A stretch of 64,000 bases of DNA. It comes from Tubulanus polymorphus (taxonomy: Eukaryota > Nemertea > Palaeonemertea > Tubulaniformes > Tubulanidae). Made by a program: the position numbers and the translations under genes. The stretch is from positions 22,772,650-22,836,649 of the forward strand of contig NC_134026.1 in NCBI RefSeq assembly GCF_964204645.1. Reading direction: 5' to 3'. The notes beneath the pieces were generated by a model. That model saw only the letters and a program-made list of their open reading frames with translations. It did no database searches and was not told the DNA's origin. Positions 1 to 13,000 of this stretch are shown here, piece after piece; position 1 is the first letter of the stretch, and every line of letters begins with the position of its first letter.

Positions 1-69
1 TTGGTTTCACACGAAAACTAGGATATTCAATAGGTGATGAGATATTAAGTTATGGGTTTGTTGTTGTAG

Positions 70-2234
70 AGCTGATGTACTCATTTCGCAACCGATTGAA
101 GAAATCTGGAGGAAACGTAACTTTGAATCGATAGACCAAGTGAAATGGACATATGTTGGTATGAGAAGTGGTGTCTTTCGAACGTACCCTGGGCATCGTT
201 CTCGCAGAACTTATGACCCGACTAAGTATGCGGGCTTGAGTCAAATATATGTACAATAACAAAATTAATGAAGTTTATGAACATTAACTTATTTTGACTT
301 CCTATATCCCTCATAACAGGAGACCCTGGTATCTAAGAACTGTAGCAGCTCCAGATAAAACGTCTGTATCAACACCATATATGGACTCTGCCGGTGTCGG
401 CAAAATTATCACAATTTCTCAAGCAGTTTTTGAAGGTATGATGTCACGAACTAATGCAGAATGCCAAAATAAATCCAAAGATGGACGTTTACCAGGTGGA
501 TGTATCTGTGACAAAGATGAAGATTGCATAATAGGTTAGTCACTTTTCATTTAGATGTAGTCATGCTGCGCTTTTTAGCCCCCTTGGAGGACACACAGTT
601 TGATCAATTATATTGAGGTTTGGTTATGTATCTCTCGAGGGCCAAGAACAATTGGGTGTATCAGAAACACAATGGCCATCTTAGTTTCATCAGTGTGAAA
701 CTAGGTACTATTCCATTTATCTTGGGATCTATGCAAATTCTTTTTACCACATTGAATTGCAACGTTCTAGCTTATGGCATTTAATATCATGTGATTGTTG
801 CGTGTTTCAGAGTTATTGGTATATCCATTGAATATTGGACCACTTCCCAAATGGGAATGGTGTCCCTGGACCCCTAGTTAGTTCTATTCAAGAAAATGTT
901 CTTACAAAGAGAATGAGAACTTCATATCAAATAACATATTTCTGAGATCATTTTTTCTGACATAGGTTACTGTTATATAAGTAAAGCTCCTGGACTCAGC
1001 GATAGTCCTCGATGCGCTACTGAACGTGTAGAAGCTGTTACAAGTCTCGACATTGCTTACAATGATTTCCACGATCGAGCGATGAAAATCATGGAGTCCA
1101 GTACAGGAGAAAGAAATTGCGGTATGATGTATAACTGTCCAGATGGATCACAAGGCTGTCAGACAAGGTATTAAGAGCTTCTATCTTTCAAAAAGCCTGT
1201 AGAGAACTGTAGATATCTTAATCATTCCTATGCACTTTTCTTTCAATTTAGATGTTATTTATTTGACAATCGAGCGAATATAATCGTTGATGCAGACTTC
1301 AAACTCGCTGACGCTTTAGACACGAGTAAATACAAAGGTGTTACTCTCGGCAAAAAGGAAGGTGAAGTTATGAAAGAGTTGGTTTATGTACATAAGTTCT
1401 TCCATCGAACAGAGAGTATTGATTTTCAAGGGTCTTGTAGCATCTCCCCTTCAAGACCAAAGGTATGTTCTTTGAAATTTTTTGAGTTTTTTGTATCTAC
1501 AAATAATGCTTTTCAGTTGTTATGGTTATTTGAATATTTTCCAGGTTACTTTGATTGGCATTCCAACCAATCCTGAAGCATTAGATGACTATTACAAGGA
1601 CAAAGGTCCCATTCCGAAGTTTTCAAATGAATATGGTTGTATTCAAGATGTGGTTGGATATGAAGCAAATTACTCTGCGTTAGGTTAGTCCGCGGTGTAT
1701 TTCAAAATTGACTTGCTTATCGTACCAGTTGAATATGTACAAATGTCACATCCTTTTTTATAGGCCTTAGTGGCATGATCACCGGAAATGTGTCTGGTCC
1801 ATGTATGTCGGGTTTCTACTATGTTACTTCACTCCCAAAGACGAATTTGTTTCTTTTGACGATTGAAAACTGGAAAAGAATTAAGGAGAAAAATTTCTAC
1901 AATTTCAATTGTAAAATTGCAAAAAGGTATGCTGATAGAAAAATTAAAACCATTTAATATGATGGAGGTTTATTTTGAAAGAATTTAGTTTGCTTAATGT
2001 TTTATAAATTTTTGGTTTGTTTTAAGCATTGTCAACTCTGGAGCTTATCGTATCATAAATGGAACATGCGCTCAACGGGAGTCTTCGCAGCAGAGTCTGC
2101 GGGCACAGGGTAAATGTCCACTGCTACGAGAGTTCGATGTCAAGTGCTATTTCCAGCATGGGAACCGTGTACATCCATATTTCACATTGTTAGGAACGTT
2201 GTTGATTTTATGCATAACATTTTCTATCACTTGA
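70..2234 (+). CDS. VWFA and cache domain-containing protein, 3' part (5' end outside window)
   Basis: Seven exons fit one frame: 70-225, 320-534, 966-1167, 1252-1462, 1545-1683, 1764-1926, 2027-2234 (TGA 2232-2234), giving 430 C-terminal residues. The first two exons encode the end of a dCache-type extracellular domain, with Y-D-P-T-K-R-P-W-Y followed by TPYMD and an ITIS strand. This resembles CACHD1, calcium-channel alpha2-delta subunits and the Drosophila CG16868-type protein. A cysteine-containing ectodomain follows. The last exon ends in one hydrophobic segment (YFTLLGTLLILCITFS) and a stop within about two residues, so there is almost no cytosolic tail; a GPI signal is an alternative reading. 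The complete CACHD1 gene follows 1.8 kb downstream on the same strand, suggesting tandem paralogs. The VWFA domain would lie upstream of the window. Family assignment is firm; orthology to CG16868 is inference. Confidence 0.82.
843..880 (+). repeat. Interspersed motif, copy 1
   Basis: About 38 bp containing ATGGTGTCCCTGGACCCCTA, in intron 2 of the annotated part of the upstream VWFA/cache gene. Related copies lie at 3354-3391, 13576-13612 and 17288-17320. Confidence 0.55.
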
Positions 2235-3353
2235 TAGAAATGGTGTTAATGTTTTTAACAACTTGATGGCTATAAATTCCCAGTAAAATAATATTCATAA
2301 TAGGGTCCAGTTATGAGACAAGTAACAATATACAGTAATATGATTTATTGTCACTTAAATTTTTGACCGACCTGACACTATATGTCACTTGTTTTGCATT
2401 TATTGTTTGTGAATGTAGGTCTTTATCTTGGTGCATTTTGTTCATGAAATAATCAAATCTACAATAATTCATGATGCATTTATGTTAGCTAGAAATTGTG
2501 TTAATGCAATCAAATTTTTTTCATGAACAGCGAGCATTTACGCTGTATGTATGCATAATATTGAAACATAAAGAATTCTCTTGCACGTTTGTAAATGTAA
2601 TAATGATGTTAAGGTACTTCATTATTTTGTGATTCATTGGATTGCCTCTATGAAATCATGTTAAGAAATTCACCAACTTTTTCTGTGAACCTTTTGAACT
2701 GCTTACAGTCGTGAGGTTATATTAGGGTGATCTCCAACCTTAAGTTGTGTGCAATAAGTCTGTATAGGCTCCTGGTATTGATTAGTATTATCCTCCCTTA
2801 TACATGTATTAAAGATAATTTAGGGAAGGAATATCAAGTTTGCTATATACTAATTAATACTAGGCCCTACTGTAGGTAGTTAAATGTGTGTGCTTTTACT
2901 TTACAGTATGTTTGAATCTCTTGATTCAATGATTTTTGCAGTTTTAAGTAGTATAATCAAAATTATTTCTGTCTCAGAAAATTCGCTGTTGACTTTGATG
3001 CTATTGCTAGTGGGCTATTGCATTCACTTTTCGTCCTTTGTCATTCCATCTATGGATATAATTAAGTGTCTTTTGGAAATTTTCAGCACGCTTTGATAAA
3101 TAGTTTGATCTCTAGTTTGGCCTGATTTTTGTATGTAATTCTTAAGAAGCTTCAAACAAATTGTCTTGAGGTTTGGTCGTTTGTATCTTATTTGTTCTAA
3201 AAGAGGTCCAGTTCTTCTGGCGCCTATTTTGTTCCAAGAGTTCCATAGCTTCTCTTTTATGAAAATGGCAAGTTTCAAGGCCTTTGGTTTCAGTATATGT
3301 TCACCACAGGGGCATTGGAAATGGAATTGCCAGATTTTTTTTCATTTCTAACT

Positions 3354-3391
3354 ATCCGAAGTGGGCATGGCATCTATGGACCCCTAGTTTG
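3354..3391 (+). repeat. Interspersed motif, copy 2
   Basis: Contains AAGTGGGCATGG and TGGACCCCTAGTTTG, matching copy 1 with a few substitutions. It lies in the probable 3' UTR of the upstream VWFA/cache gene. Confidence 0.5.
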
Positions 3392-3574
3392 TTTTGTTTA
3401 CAGAAATTTTGTCTCAACTTTATGAATCATTCCCAAGATTTAAAATAACATTGTATTTCCAGATAAGTTATTAACAAGTGGAATAATGTGCAATTCTAGT
3501 GTCTTTGTCTATACCGACCGGTACCGTACATAAAATCGTGTTAACAGTTTACTCAATTTTATACATTGTTTATC

Positions 3575-3588
3575 AATAAAGAAATAAA
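3575..3588 (+). promoter_or_regulatory. Tandem poly(A) signals
   Basis: Two AATAAA hexamers (3575-3580 and 3583-3588) lie 1.3 kb after the stop of the upstream VWFA/cache gene and before the CACHD1 start. Confidence 0.5.
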
Positions 3589-3680
3589 GCAATGGTTTAG
3601 AAAAAAATGAATTAACTTCCACTTACTATTTTACTACAGTATGTATTGTACTATTTGCTATTTCCATGATTGCACCTTTA

Positions 3681-3757
3681 TGGCAATTTATGGGATTCGA
3701 ACCCGCTATCTGTACGTGCTGCCATCTGGTTGCCTTAAACAGTACTACACTGACCTA
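3681..3757 (-). repeat. tRNA-derived SINE head or degenerate tRNA relic
   Basis: On the minus strand there is a perfect RNA polymerase III B box (GGTTCGAATCC; plus-strand 3693-3703). An A-box-like segment (TAGGTCAGTG) lies about 50 nt upstream of it. The T stem has mismatches and the 3' flank does not pair with the 5' flank as an acceptor stem, so a functional tRNA is unlikely. It lies about 340 bp upstream of the CACHD1 start codon. Confidence 0.5.
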
Positions 3758-4039
3758 AATAGAAGTAGAGCTCATTATGCATTGCCTACAGGCAAGCGCT
3801 ATGGAAGGAGAGGGTTAGAGAGTTCGCTGCTGCTTTTGATGTCGATTTTAGTCGTGTATTAGATCACTGGAGTGGTTCTTTACCGAGCCGTTATCGCCGA
3901 GTATGTATGTAGCGTTCGAAAATTAATTTCAACAGTGAATTTAAGGTCAAAATCGGAGAATGAATCGAGATTGATTAAAAGACGGTGCTGTTGCGAGAAT
4001 GAAATGAAGTAACTTAACAACTGTCATCAAGAAAGCAAA

Positions 4040-7000
4040 ATGGCAGCAGTTAAATTCTGTGCTTTAAGAACTGTCATACTGGTATATTGGTTGATTGTTT
4101 GCGGATGGCAAAGCTGTTTGCAAATACCGACTGTCGAATGTAGTGGTGGTAACGACGCACCACGCCGGCATATTCGACGCGAAGTAAATGCTGCCTCCTC
4201 TACTGGCGGCGGTGCTGGTGGTGGTGGCGGCGGTCGGGTACATTTCAATAATCCGAAATTATTGAAGGACGCGGAACTCGAATTCTGGACAGACGGATTC
4301 TGGAAAGATCGACGCCAAGAGAGTACCGATCCGAAAGAACTCGGCGGTATTGATATCAGGAATGAGGCGACACGACTTTCAGTGAAATTACGTCGACTTA
4401 CGAATGAGGAGCTTCGTGTACCAGCGATGCAGGTATGTCCTGAGAAATTATTCCACATTTTGCTTTGTAGGTTAACTGCGCTCTAATAAATCTGGATTAA
4501 ATTTTGAGTGTTTTACCATATGCATTTGTCATTGTTTCCACTCATTCTTGAATTCAGTTGAAAGGGGTTTTTAATTTGAAAATAGATATAAGGAAGCTAT
4601 TGGTCTGATCATTTCCGTTTACACGACATTGTCTATTTGTCTACGGGTTCATTAATGGCTCCCAAGAAGCTCTGTGAAGCCGTTTATGATTTTAAGCAAG
4701 TTATTTCGATTCCAAAGTGCCTTGCCCGTAGCCCTGAGTGAACCTATGTTGCTTTTCAAAAAATTAGCTTTTTAAGAGTAGCTTCAGAAATAGGGTTTCA
4801 AGAATTTGTTTTTGAATGTACTGTAGTGATTATGAGGCTACTAGATTTCAATTAATACTTGAATAGTAGAAATAAATTAGATATTTGAAAAGCTTGATTC
4901 ACATTACAGAAATTACATGTTTGATTATAATTAGTATTAAGGTGCCCTTTCAAGATTGTTTGCGTAAGTGATTAAGCCTATTCAATATTTTCAATTTATG
5001 CTTGAATGCCAATAATCACAATTATATAGGCCTAGTGACACTATCAAAAATCTATTGAATATTGTTTATTTCTTCGTGGCTGAATTAAAATCTTCAAGTT
5101 GAAGAGCAGATCTAGACCTATTCGAGGATAGCAGATACACACCTTGGAGCAATCTTTCCAATTTAGTGCCAATACGCACAGATACCAATATAACAGTAGA
5201 ACCACCGTCTAAAACTATTCTCACCATTCCATCAATACCAATTACTATGATGTGAGTAAAGTTTGATATCCAGGTTCAGCGTGTGAAGTCTTTAAGATCG
5301 AATCAAATCAGTTTTCAGTTAACGAAATTTATTCTTGTTTGTTTTTACAATAAAAAAAATCCTTATTGAAGGAACGCATAAAAGTGGACATTCATTACCC
5401 GATTAGTAGGCTTCACTGGTTATTAATTCGATTATTTAGTTAACATTAGTCCAATGTTTGCTAAAGGATACTACCAGTACAGGTAGTGTAGAGGACTGTG
5501 ATTCAAAAAAGGTAAATTTTTTTTAAAAACAAAACTTAGGGTTTTGTTTTGTGCCGATGGAGAATACCGATAAAACCCTACAAAAAACATTCAGTATGGT
5601 TCACATAAGCTAATAGACCTATATCGTTTAAAAGAATTGAGTTTCAAGGAAAGATCGCTCTGTCTTCCCCCTAGAGGTTTATCCTTATCCTTGTGCTGAA
5701 AATTTGTTGTGTGTAGACGTTTGTTTTTCATCAACGCGTCGCTTTCCTTGCTTAGAGAGAACGTTTTCTTCACCGATGCACATGTCTGTCAGATTCGGTA
5801 CCTGGTCACCATGGTAACCGTGCAATGACGGACTTGAATTAAACATGAGCCGACTGATTGTGATACCGTTTAATGATCGAGAGTCTTTTTTGCGGTAGTT
5901 TGTCTTGTTTGCGTTGCTGCTGTTGCTGCGGCAATGTTTTTCTTTACTTTCAATTAACTACGCAGCGTTCATGTCATAATCTACGATAGGCTCTAGATAG
6001 AATGCCTATGCGGCTGTTCGAATTATTTTTTCCGATGATTATATAGTTTGAGGTCATGGACCGACCAGTTTTCGAACTGACGATGATTCAGATTTTGTAC
6101 CGCTTTCGAGAATTAAGTTTTACGACTGCGAACGAGGAATTTTCGATCGGTATTTCGCGAGGAATTTTTATATAGGCTTTCTCGATCGCGTGTTGAAAAA
6201 CACCGTTTTCCAAAGCGATTCAATCTGCGTTGAGCGTTTTCGCTGTCTGTACCCACAAGATGATGATGAGGATGATGATGATGATGATAATGATGATGAC
6301 GACGTGGTGTACGGACAGGGATATGGGATAAGGTTAATTTATCGGCGAGTACATGTTCAGACACACGTGCGATGAATTAGTAGACAAGCTTCCATGAAAT
6401 ATATGCTCGATGCACTTGTTCGTGGTTCAGAGATCAAAGAACAAGAAGCTTATTAGCGGTGTCTTTCATATCTATTGCCTCGTGTGCGCTGTATTTTATA
6501 TCCGTTATTCGGTCCGTTAAATCACGATCCACCTTTGAATGAGAGCCGACTCCTTTGATGATAAAAATGATGTGGTTCCTTATTGCTAAGCGTACGAAAT
6601 TTATGCTGCTGCATCACCGTTTGCCACCAAAAAAACCCCATTTGGTATTTAGGCCTATTTTTGATCTGCATTGTAAAATTGAAGTAGGTTTTAAGGGCTA
6701 GGTATCTCTCTAAATTTTTACATAGGCTAATTACATAACCAAGAAAACTAATTGGACGCTTTGAAAAATAAGAATATTGCATTGTCGCAATGATAAAGTA
6801 TAAAGATCAATAAAGTTTATTTGGATTTGAATCGATAATTCAATTCACTGGAAACCAGTCTAGCCCTGATATATTAATGACATAGCATAAGGTATCTTCT
6901 CAAAGATGATTATTGAAATTTATCAAAAATAGATGAGGAGTTATGTAATATATTTAACTGCAAAAATTCACGTGTAATCATTATTTTGAAACCCCAATAT

Positions 7001-10000
7001 TGATGACAGAGTGCACATCGACTCACACAGAACCTCTGATATAACGTGTTGTTGTAACGGTTTTTACAGCGTCAAAAAAGATTTGAACAAAAAGTCTTTT
7101 ATTAACGTCAGGTACCCCTGTATAGTCGATCGGATCCTATGTAATCTTAAAAGATGAATCTTAAGCTGTTGTTTAGTGTTGTTCTCACGGTTGAAAGACA
7201 CAAATAATAATAAACTAATGCGACAACATTCTTTCAAGCATCTTAACACGCAATGATTGTACGTTGTTGTGTTGTTATTATCGTTGTGATAAAAGCTGCT
7301 TTTATTTCCCCTCGCGGCTTTCATAATGATAACTGAAATTCCAAATATACTGATACCAGCTTTCACTGTAGGCCTATGAAGATTTATTCGGTCGTCGTCG
7401 ATGCAAAAGTCGTGATTGAATTACGTCTACTCTTATCCGTTGATAAGGGTAAGACCGTTGTTATGATGATCGCAGTGGGGCGAATCTGTAATTAATATAA
7501 ACAGGAATTATTCTACTTCATGTGAAAAAAATCTCGACCGACTGACTGTCTCTTAGTAAAAAAAAGCACTCAACACACAATAGCGTTCGAAAACTAGATT
7601 CCTCAAATATCACATGGTGTACAGAATTGCCCGAATTGCCGACAATACCATTTCGTATTAGCTTTGAATAAACAATTTGTGTTTGTCTTGATTCAATATT
7701 TTTCTTCAATTTATTTGATCGCTCGTTAGAGATATGACGTATGCAGCGTGTTAATTGCATCGATGGTTCGATGGTCCTGAAAGTAGAGTATAATGAAATA
7801 TTAGTTAAGTCGAGATACCACTTTCCACCGCACCCGAATGTTTGATCGGTTTGTTCACTTCGAACATGTGGTAGGTTGAAAACGTCTAGATTCCTAACCA
7901 TCGGTGAAACACGTGTCCACGTTGCGATGAGATAGAGAATACCGCGAGAAAGACGGAAGTCCGAAAAGTTCGATAATTTATTCATTCGATCTTCAAGATA
8001 GCTGCTATGAAAATATGAGATGAGGGAAGAAATTATCATCGTCGTGATATTAGTGTAGGATTCTCTGTAGGTTATGTCGCGATTCTTATATCTAACTGCG
8101 GGATTTTATATGACAATTTTCATATTCAATTGCTTTTTTCGATGGTTACATTCGGGAACGCTGCTCGGATGTAAAACCTCGGGACTAGGCAGTTGATTGA
8201 ATATTCATTTAACTGAGCTGCACCCAGAAATAATACGATGCAAATTTCGTCTGTGAAATTTGAGCTATAATTTCAGTTTCTCCCGAGGCCATCCGCGTCG
8301 TCTATTGTAATAGGTTCATTTCTTGTTCCATTCACCGTCATTATATGCACTAGTAATCGCGCCTACTGAGGCGTACACGCGTTTTCCTCTCTATTTTCTC
8401 TCTACTGCTCACTTCGCTATGGCCTCTGTTTTCTTCGTTGTCGGTTTGCTTAAGCGGGACAATAGAAATTCCCGACAATGCACATGTTACCCGAGATAAA
8501 AGAACCCATTTATAAAATGACACTAGCCGTCGAATTTTTGCCCGAGTTTTCATTTGCATAATATTGGCCGCTAGGTACGGGTTTTCTTTGCCGAGCCATC
8601 AAGGCAGTGTAAGATTGAAATGTGGTGTCGTTTTCACATAAAGGCCAATCATGTCTTCAATCATACCGACTGAAACTGTCATCGACATGCCCGCGTGTTT
8701 ATATTAGCAGATATTTGATTTTCGTTACACGCAAATTTCGTCTCGAAATTTCGTGTGCCCTTGTTCCCGACGGGAGTGTATCACCCTGGTAAGCGGGAAT
8801 CTGACATCCTCGCGTTAGAACGTGCATTAGAATTCTCATTGTACCCTTTCTGCTTGGGCCCTGCTTATTTGCGTCGGTCTACTTTGATGTAGTTTATCAT
8901 CGAGCTTCCATTAGACTCTATGAATCTTGTGTCCCCCAATCATCTATCTCCTAATACCCAGGGTATATACACACATGCACTTCTCCTATTCCTTCCCTTG
9001 TGACTCAGTCTGAACAGCGCTTGTGTTTGTGATGTTGCTTAATCCGCTGATTTCTAAAGGAGAGCATCATTAAGTTGGCACAATTACTCAAGATTTCTGC
9101 TCGAAGGCAGGCTTGTCTGATATTTCACTTCAAACGCAGTTTTCATTTTTGTTTCCGCTCCAGACCAGCCGCAAGCAGCGTTTCGCTGTTCGTGGCTATT
9201 CCATTCTGATAATCAGATATTTCTCCGATAAGATAATAGATGCTTCCCCAGCGGAGAGGTATTTGTTGTTTCGGTATTGGATTTATAAGCATTTGATAGG
9301 TGTTATCATCTGTAATGTTTACGAATCGGAGAATATTGGACACATTTTTTCATGATGGAAATCACCTTGTGTGTTGAAATTACTTGAAAACCCTATAATT
9401 TAAAGCCTCTATTATGCACTAGATATTGCGATTGTGTATTTCTAAGTGAGTTTTCATTCAGCCCTAAGACGCATTGAAATTTGATAAGATAACTACATAT
9501 ATGCACGTATGGCCATTTATTGAGCTCTCAGAATTTCGGTGACAATCATGTTTTATTAAAAGGAAACTTTGTGTACTAGCTGTTCATTTGTATTTCACTG
9601 ATTTTCATAAAGGTTTTGTAGCAGTCGACAGTCATTCAGGTGATGTGTACTCTACTGATACGACAAATATTCGTGCATTGTTGGTCTGTTTTTTCTTCTT
9701 GATTCTTTCGAATCGAAGGTGTGCTCGACTAGCCGGAGAAATTTGCGATCTTTTAGCGGGGTCGTAAATGTGCCTTACTTGCCTTTAGGCCTCGAAAAGC
9801 GGCAATAATATTCATGCAGTCCCATGTGTGATTTGACTAAACAGACAGATCCCCGCTGAAGGGAGAACTATTATGAAAAGATAGCGGTGGGTTTTAAGTC
9901 CTTCGTTCACTCGAGTTTGCGTTGCCCGAGGATATCCAGTCAGATGGAAGGAATTGCATTATCCCCCTATGTAGCCGAAGCTTGTCGTATGTGACGAAAA

Positions 10001-13000
10001 GGGAAACACTGTAAAATGGAGTCCATTGTGAGGAGCCTATTTTAACCTGGCTATCCGAGTAGCGAACGAAATGGGCAATCGGGAAACAATGTGTCTAAAA
10101 TCCATGGCAAATTCCTTTTGCTCAGAAACGTCACAGTAAATCAGCTTTTACCCTCGAATACTTTTGGCATATAGCCAGGATTTAACTTCGAAGACATCTA
10201 TGGTCTCAAATCTTACAGGCTTGACATTATTGTTTAGAAAAGCTCTGGGCTAAGTAAATTCTCATTAAGCTTTTGAAAATCGGCGTAGCTATTCCTGATG
10301 TAACGTAGCAATTGAACTCGAATACAAACACCCACTACTGTTGAGCCTAAGTTTCCTTATGAAATATACACGTATAATATGTCCTGTAGTTAATAGAAAA
10401 TAGTTAATATTTGTTTGCATTGGGGGTATGAAATAATGAGAAATGTATAATCAAATATGGTGCCAACTGTCAAATGGCAGCTTTCTTCAGCGTTTTATGG
10501 TCGTTAGTGCAGATCAAAAGGTAATTAATGAGATCTGTTTTTGAATTTCAATGCTCCGCTTTTGTGCTCGCGAATCGCGGCTGTGTTCGCTGGAAAAAAA
10601 TTGAATGAATACGCTATTTATCTGCGTTGACTGGCCCATCAATATTACCGCGCACAGTGAAACCTCTTTATAGATTAATTTTTCCTTTGATCTTCGGCTG
10701 ATCACTAAGACGCATTAGCCGTACATTTATGCATTCATGAACGCAATGAATGTGACATACAGACGAAGCACGTGTGTTCAAAAACATCGTGCTCTATGGG
10801 CAAATGCTTCAGCCCGTATAATGTATTGAGATCTTTTTTTTATTACCCTATATCATGAATTATAAACTGGTGTGATGGTCTGCTGCGCTATCATTTCAAA
10901 TACAGGTGGGCTGCTGCGCTATCAATTGATTGATCTCCAGTCTTAAACCCTTTTCCGTGAACCCGATGACGCCATGAAAACCGCTATATCCTGATTCTTA
11001 TGATAACCCCTTCATCTTTTTACAGACAATATTTGATACATTGCCATATTCGGAATGGAATTCGAAAGAAGATCGCAAACTTTTAGAAGTAAGTATCACA
11101 GCCTCCTGAATCGATACGGATGGAAATGGGAATTTCGAATTAATGCGCTTAATATTGATTGCTTCTAAAACTTTTCAGTTGAGCAAACGTATAGAAACGA
11201 AGTTCCATCAATACCTACGGGTGCTTCAAAGCAACAAGCAAACTGTCGAAAACTTCTACAGGTTTCATGTCAAAGTACCAATAATGCTGCCATACGATTG
11301 TTGTTTGTTCCCTGAACGCGATCTAAAGTGAGTGAAACGATAAAAAAGATACCACGAATAACATAACCACAGGGAACATTTAAAATGTCAATTATTTCTC
11401 GGGTTTCTTGTTTTATCTTGGTATAAGAATAATGATCATCCTTTGCTGGTTTTGTAGACTATAACTTCGACCCTATCATTTAACTATATGAATATGTTAA
11501 TTAAGTAACGCCCATGGGTTAAGTTAAAACTGGGCTTCAGTCTATACAAAAGGATATAAGGTTACTGCAAGTACACAGTTCGCAAATGTTGTTCTATATT
11601 ATTCTATAATATTTGTATTTGCATTTTTATTTAAGGTCAGAGAACCAGTATTCCTGCAAGATATCTCGTCAGTTCACTTGCGATCTTATACCGAAGAGCG
11701 TTCCGTCCGGGGCTTTTAATCCGGGACGAAATCTTACTCAAGGTACTTACGAATAATGAGTAGTGACTAAAACCTTTATTGTAGACTATGCCAGGCTGAG
11801 AATTCATTCCGCACTTATTTTGCTGTAGTTCTCTTTCGAATTGCTACTCTTACCGTTCTTTTTTCGTTCATCAGTTTTTCAGCATAATGTCCAGTATTTC
11901 CCGAATCTGAAGTGGCAATATTTCATCTCAGTCGACGGGGTACATAATGAGTATCCGGCTCATAAGTTCGATACAGCTCCGACCGATTGTAGGAACGTGC
12001 ACGATCTACGACATCAGGACGTGTTCGTGTCGACGATTCAACCGCATCGTAAACACGTCGTCATTGTCATGGATCATGGCAACAGTTTAAGTCATAATCA
12101 ACTGGCGATCGCGAAGGCGATCGCTAAACAGCTCATACATTCACTGTCGGAGAATGATCGGGTATGTACAAGATTCTGACTGTCTCCACCACAGTTATTG
12201 CCAACTTTCAAGATTGTAGGCAGTAATTTCTAAAAATGGTTTTCTCTCGATTGGAAATCATGTATGCGTTCCTTAAAAGGGTGGTGCCATTTCTTATGAA
12301 CTATTGCATTCAAAGATGTATGCCCTGTAAAAAGACGATTATGAATTGGCGCTTTGCTAACATTCCCTGATATATAACGTTAAATGTGTCGCTGTGAGTA
12401 ATGTTCATAGTGGATATTTGGGTTTGTTAGGAATGTTTGATTAATCTGTATTGTATTGGTCAGGTTGGTATTATTGGTCTCAGTAAAGAGGTTGTTTACC
12501 CGAAGAAAGACGGCTGTCTCACTACTCATCTAGCTCCACTGACTTATGAAGCGAAATATTTCTTCAGAGATTTTATCGATGGTTTAACAAAACAGAAAAG
12601 TGAGTGCTTAAAAAGATCTGCTGGAGACATCGAATGAACATTGATCAAAATTCCGCATGGTTATTTTCTACGATGTGCTCTGTATTTCAGGTGTAACTAG
12701 TCATACATTAGGGTTTAAGAAAGCATTTGAAATGATCTGGAACTCATTAGCTACGTCAAATAAAAGTTCAGGTATGTGTTGAAATAAGACGGTGCAATAA
12801 GCTTATTATCATTGCTTCGGGAGTGACCGGTTGCTACATTTTCTGCATACGCTACTGTTTTTGATAGGTGATACTGAGGGTATTGCTGGTCAACTTTCAG
12901 GTGAGCCAGCTATGTTTAGGCGCTATTTATATATTGTGTTATGTTGTCTGTTTTACTCAATTGATGGTAGTCATTCATTTGTGCTTCTCTGTTCAGCCGT

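Larger units (their letters stand above)
2235..3600 (+). other. Probable 3' UTR of the VWFA/cache gene
   Basis: No coding exon could be supported in this AT-rich stretch. It runs from the TGA to a pair of AATAAA hexamers at 3575-3580 and 3583-3588. It includes one copy of a short interspersed motif at 3354-3391. The extent is inferred from the poly(A) signals only. Confidence 0.5.
4433..11025 (+). other. Large first intron of CACHD1
   Basis: This 6.6-kb intron separates the signal-peptide exon from the rest of CACHD1. By eye, 5.8-9.1 kb is richer in CpG than the flanks, which could mean regulatory DNA. It also holds a GAT repeat (6259-6303), an antisense 173-codon open frame (7518-8039) and a 14-nt direct repeat (CTGCTGCGCTATCA, twice near 10880-10925). 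No exon of a known family could be supported. Confidence 0.7.

Noticed and set aside
3681-3757. Functional tRNA gene on the minus strand
   Set aside because: The B box is perfect, but the T stem has mismatches and no acceptor stem pairs; annotated as a SINE head or relic instead.
4027-4458. 143-codon proline-rich antisense frame
   Set aside because: Exact antisense of CACHD1 exon 1; the proline run is the complement of the Gly-rich stretch.
6113-6375. His-rich (minus) and Asp-rich (plus) peptides
   Set aside because: Both are readings of the GAT microsatellite in CACHD1 intron 1.
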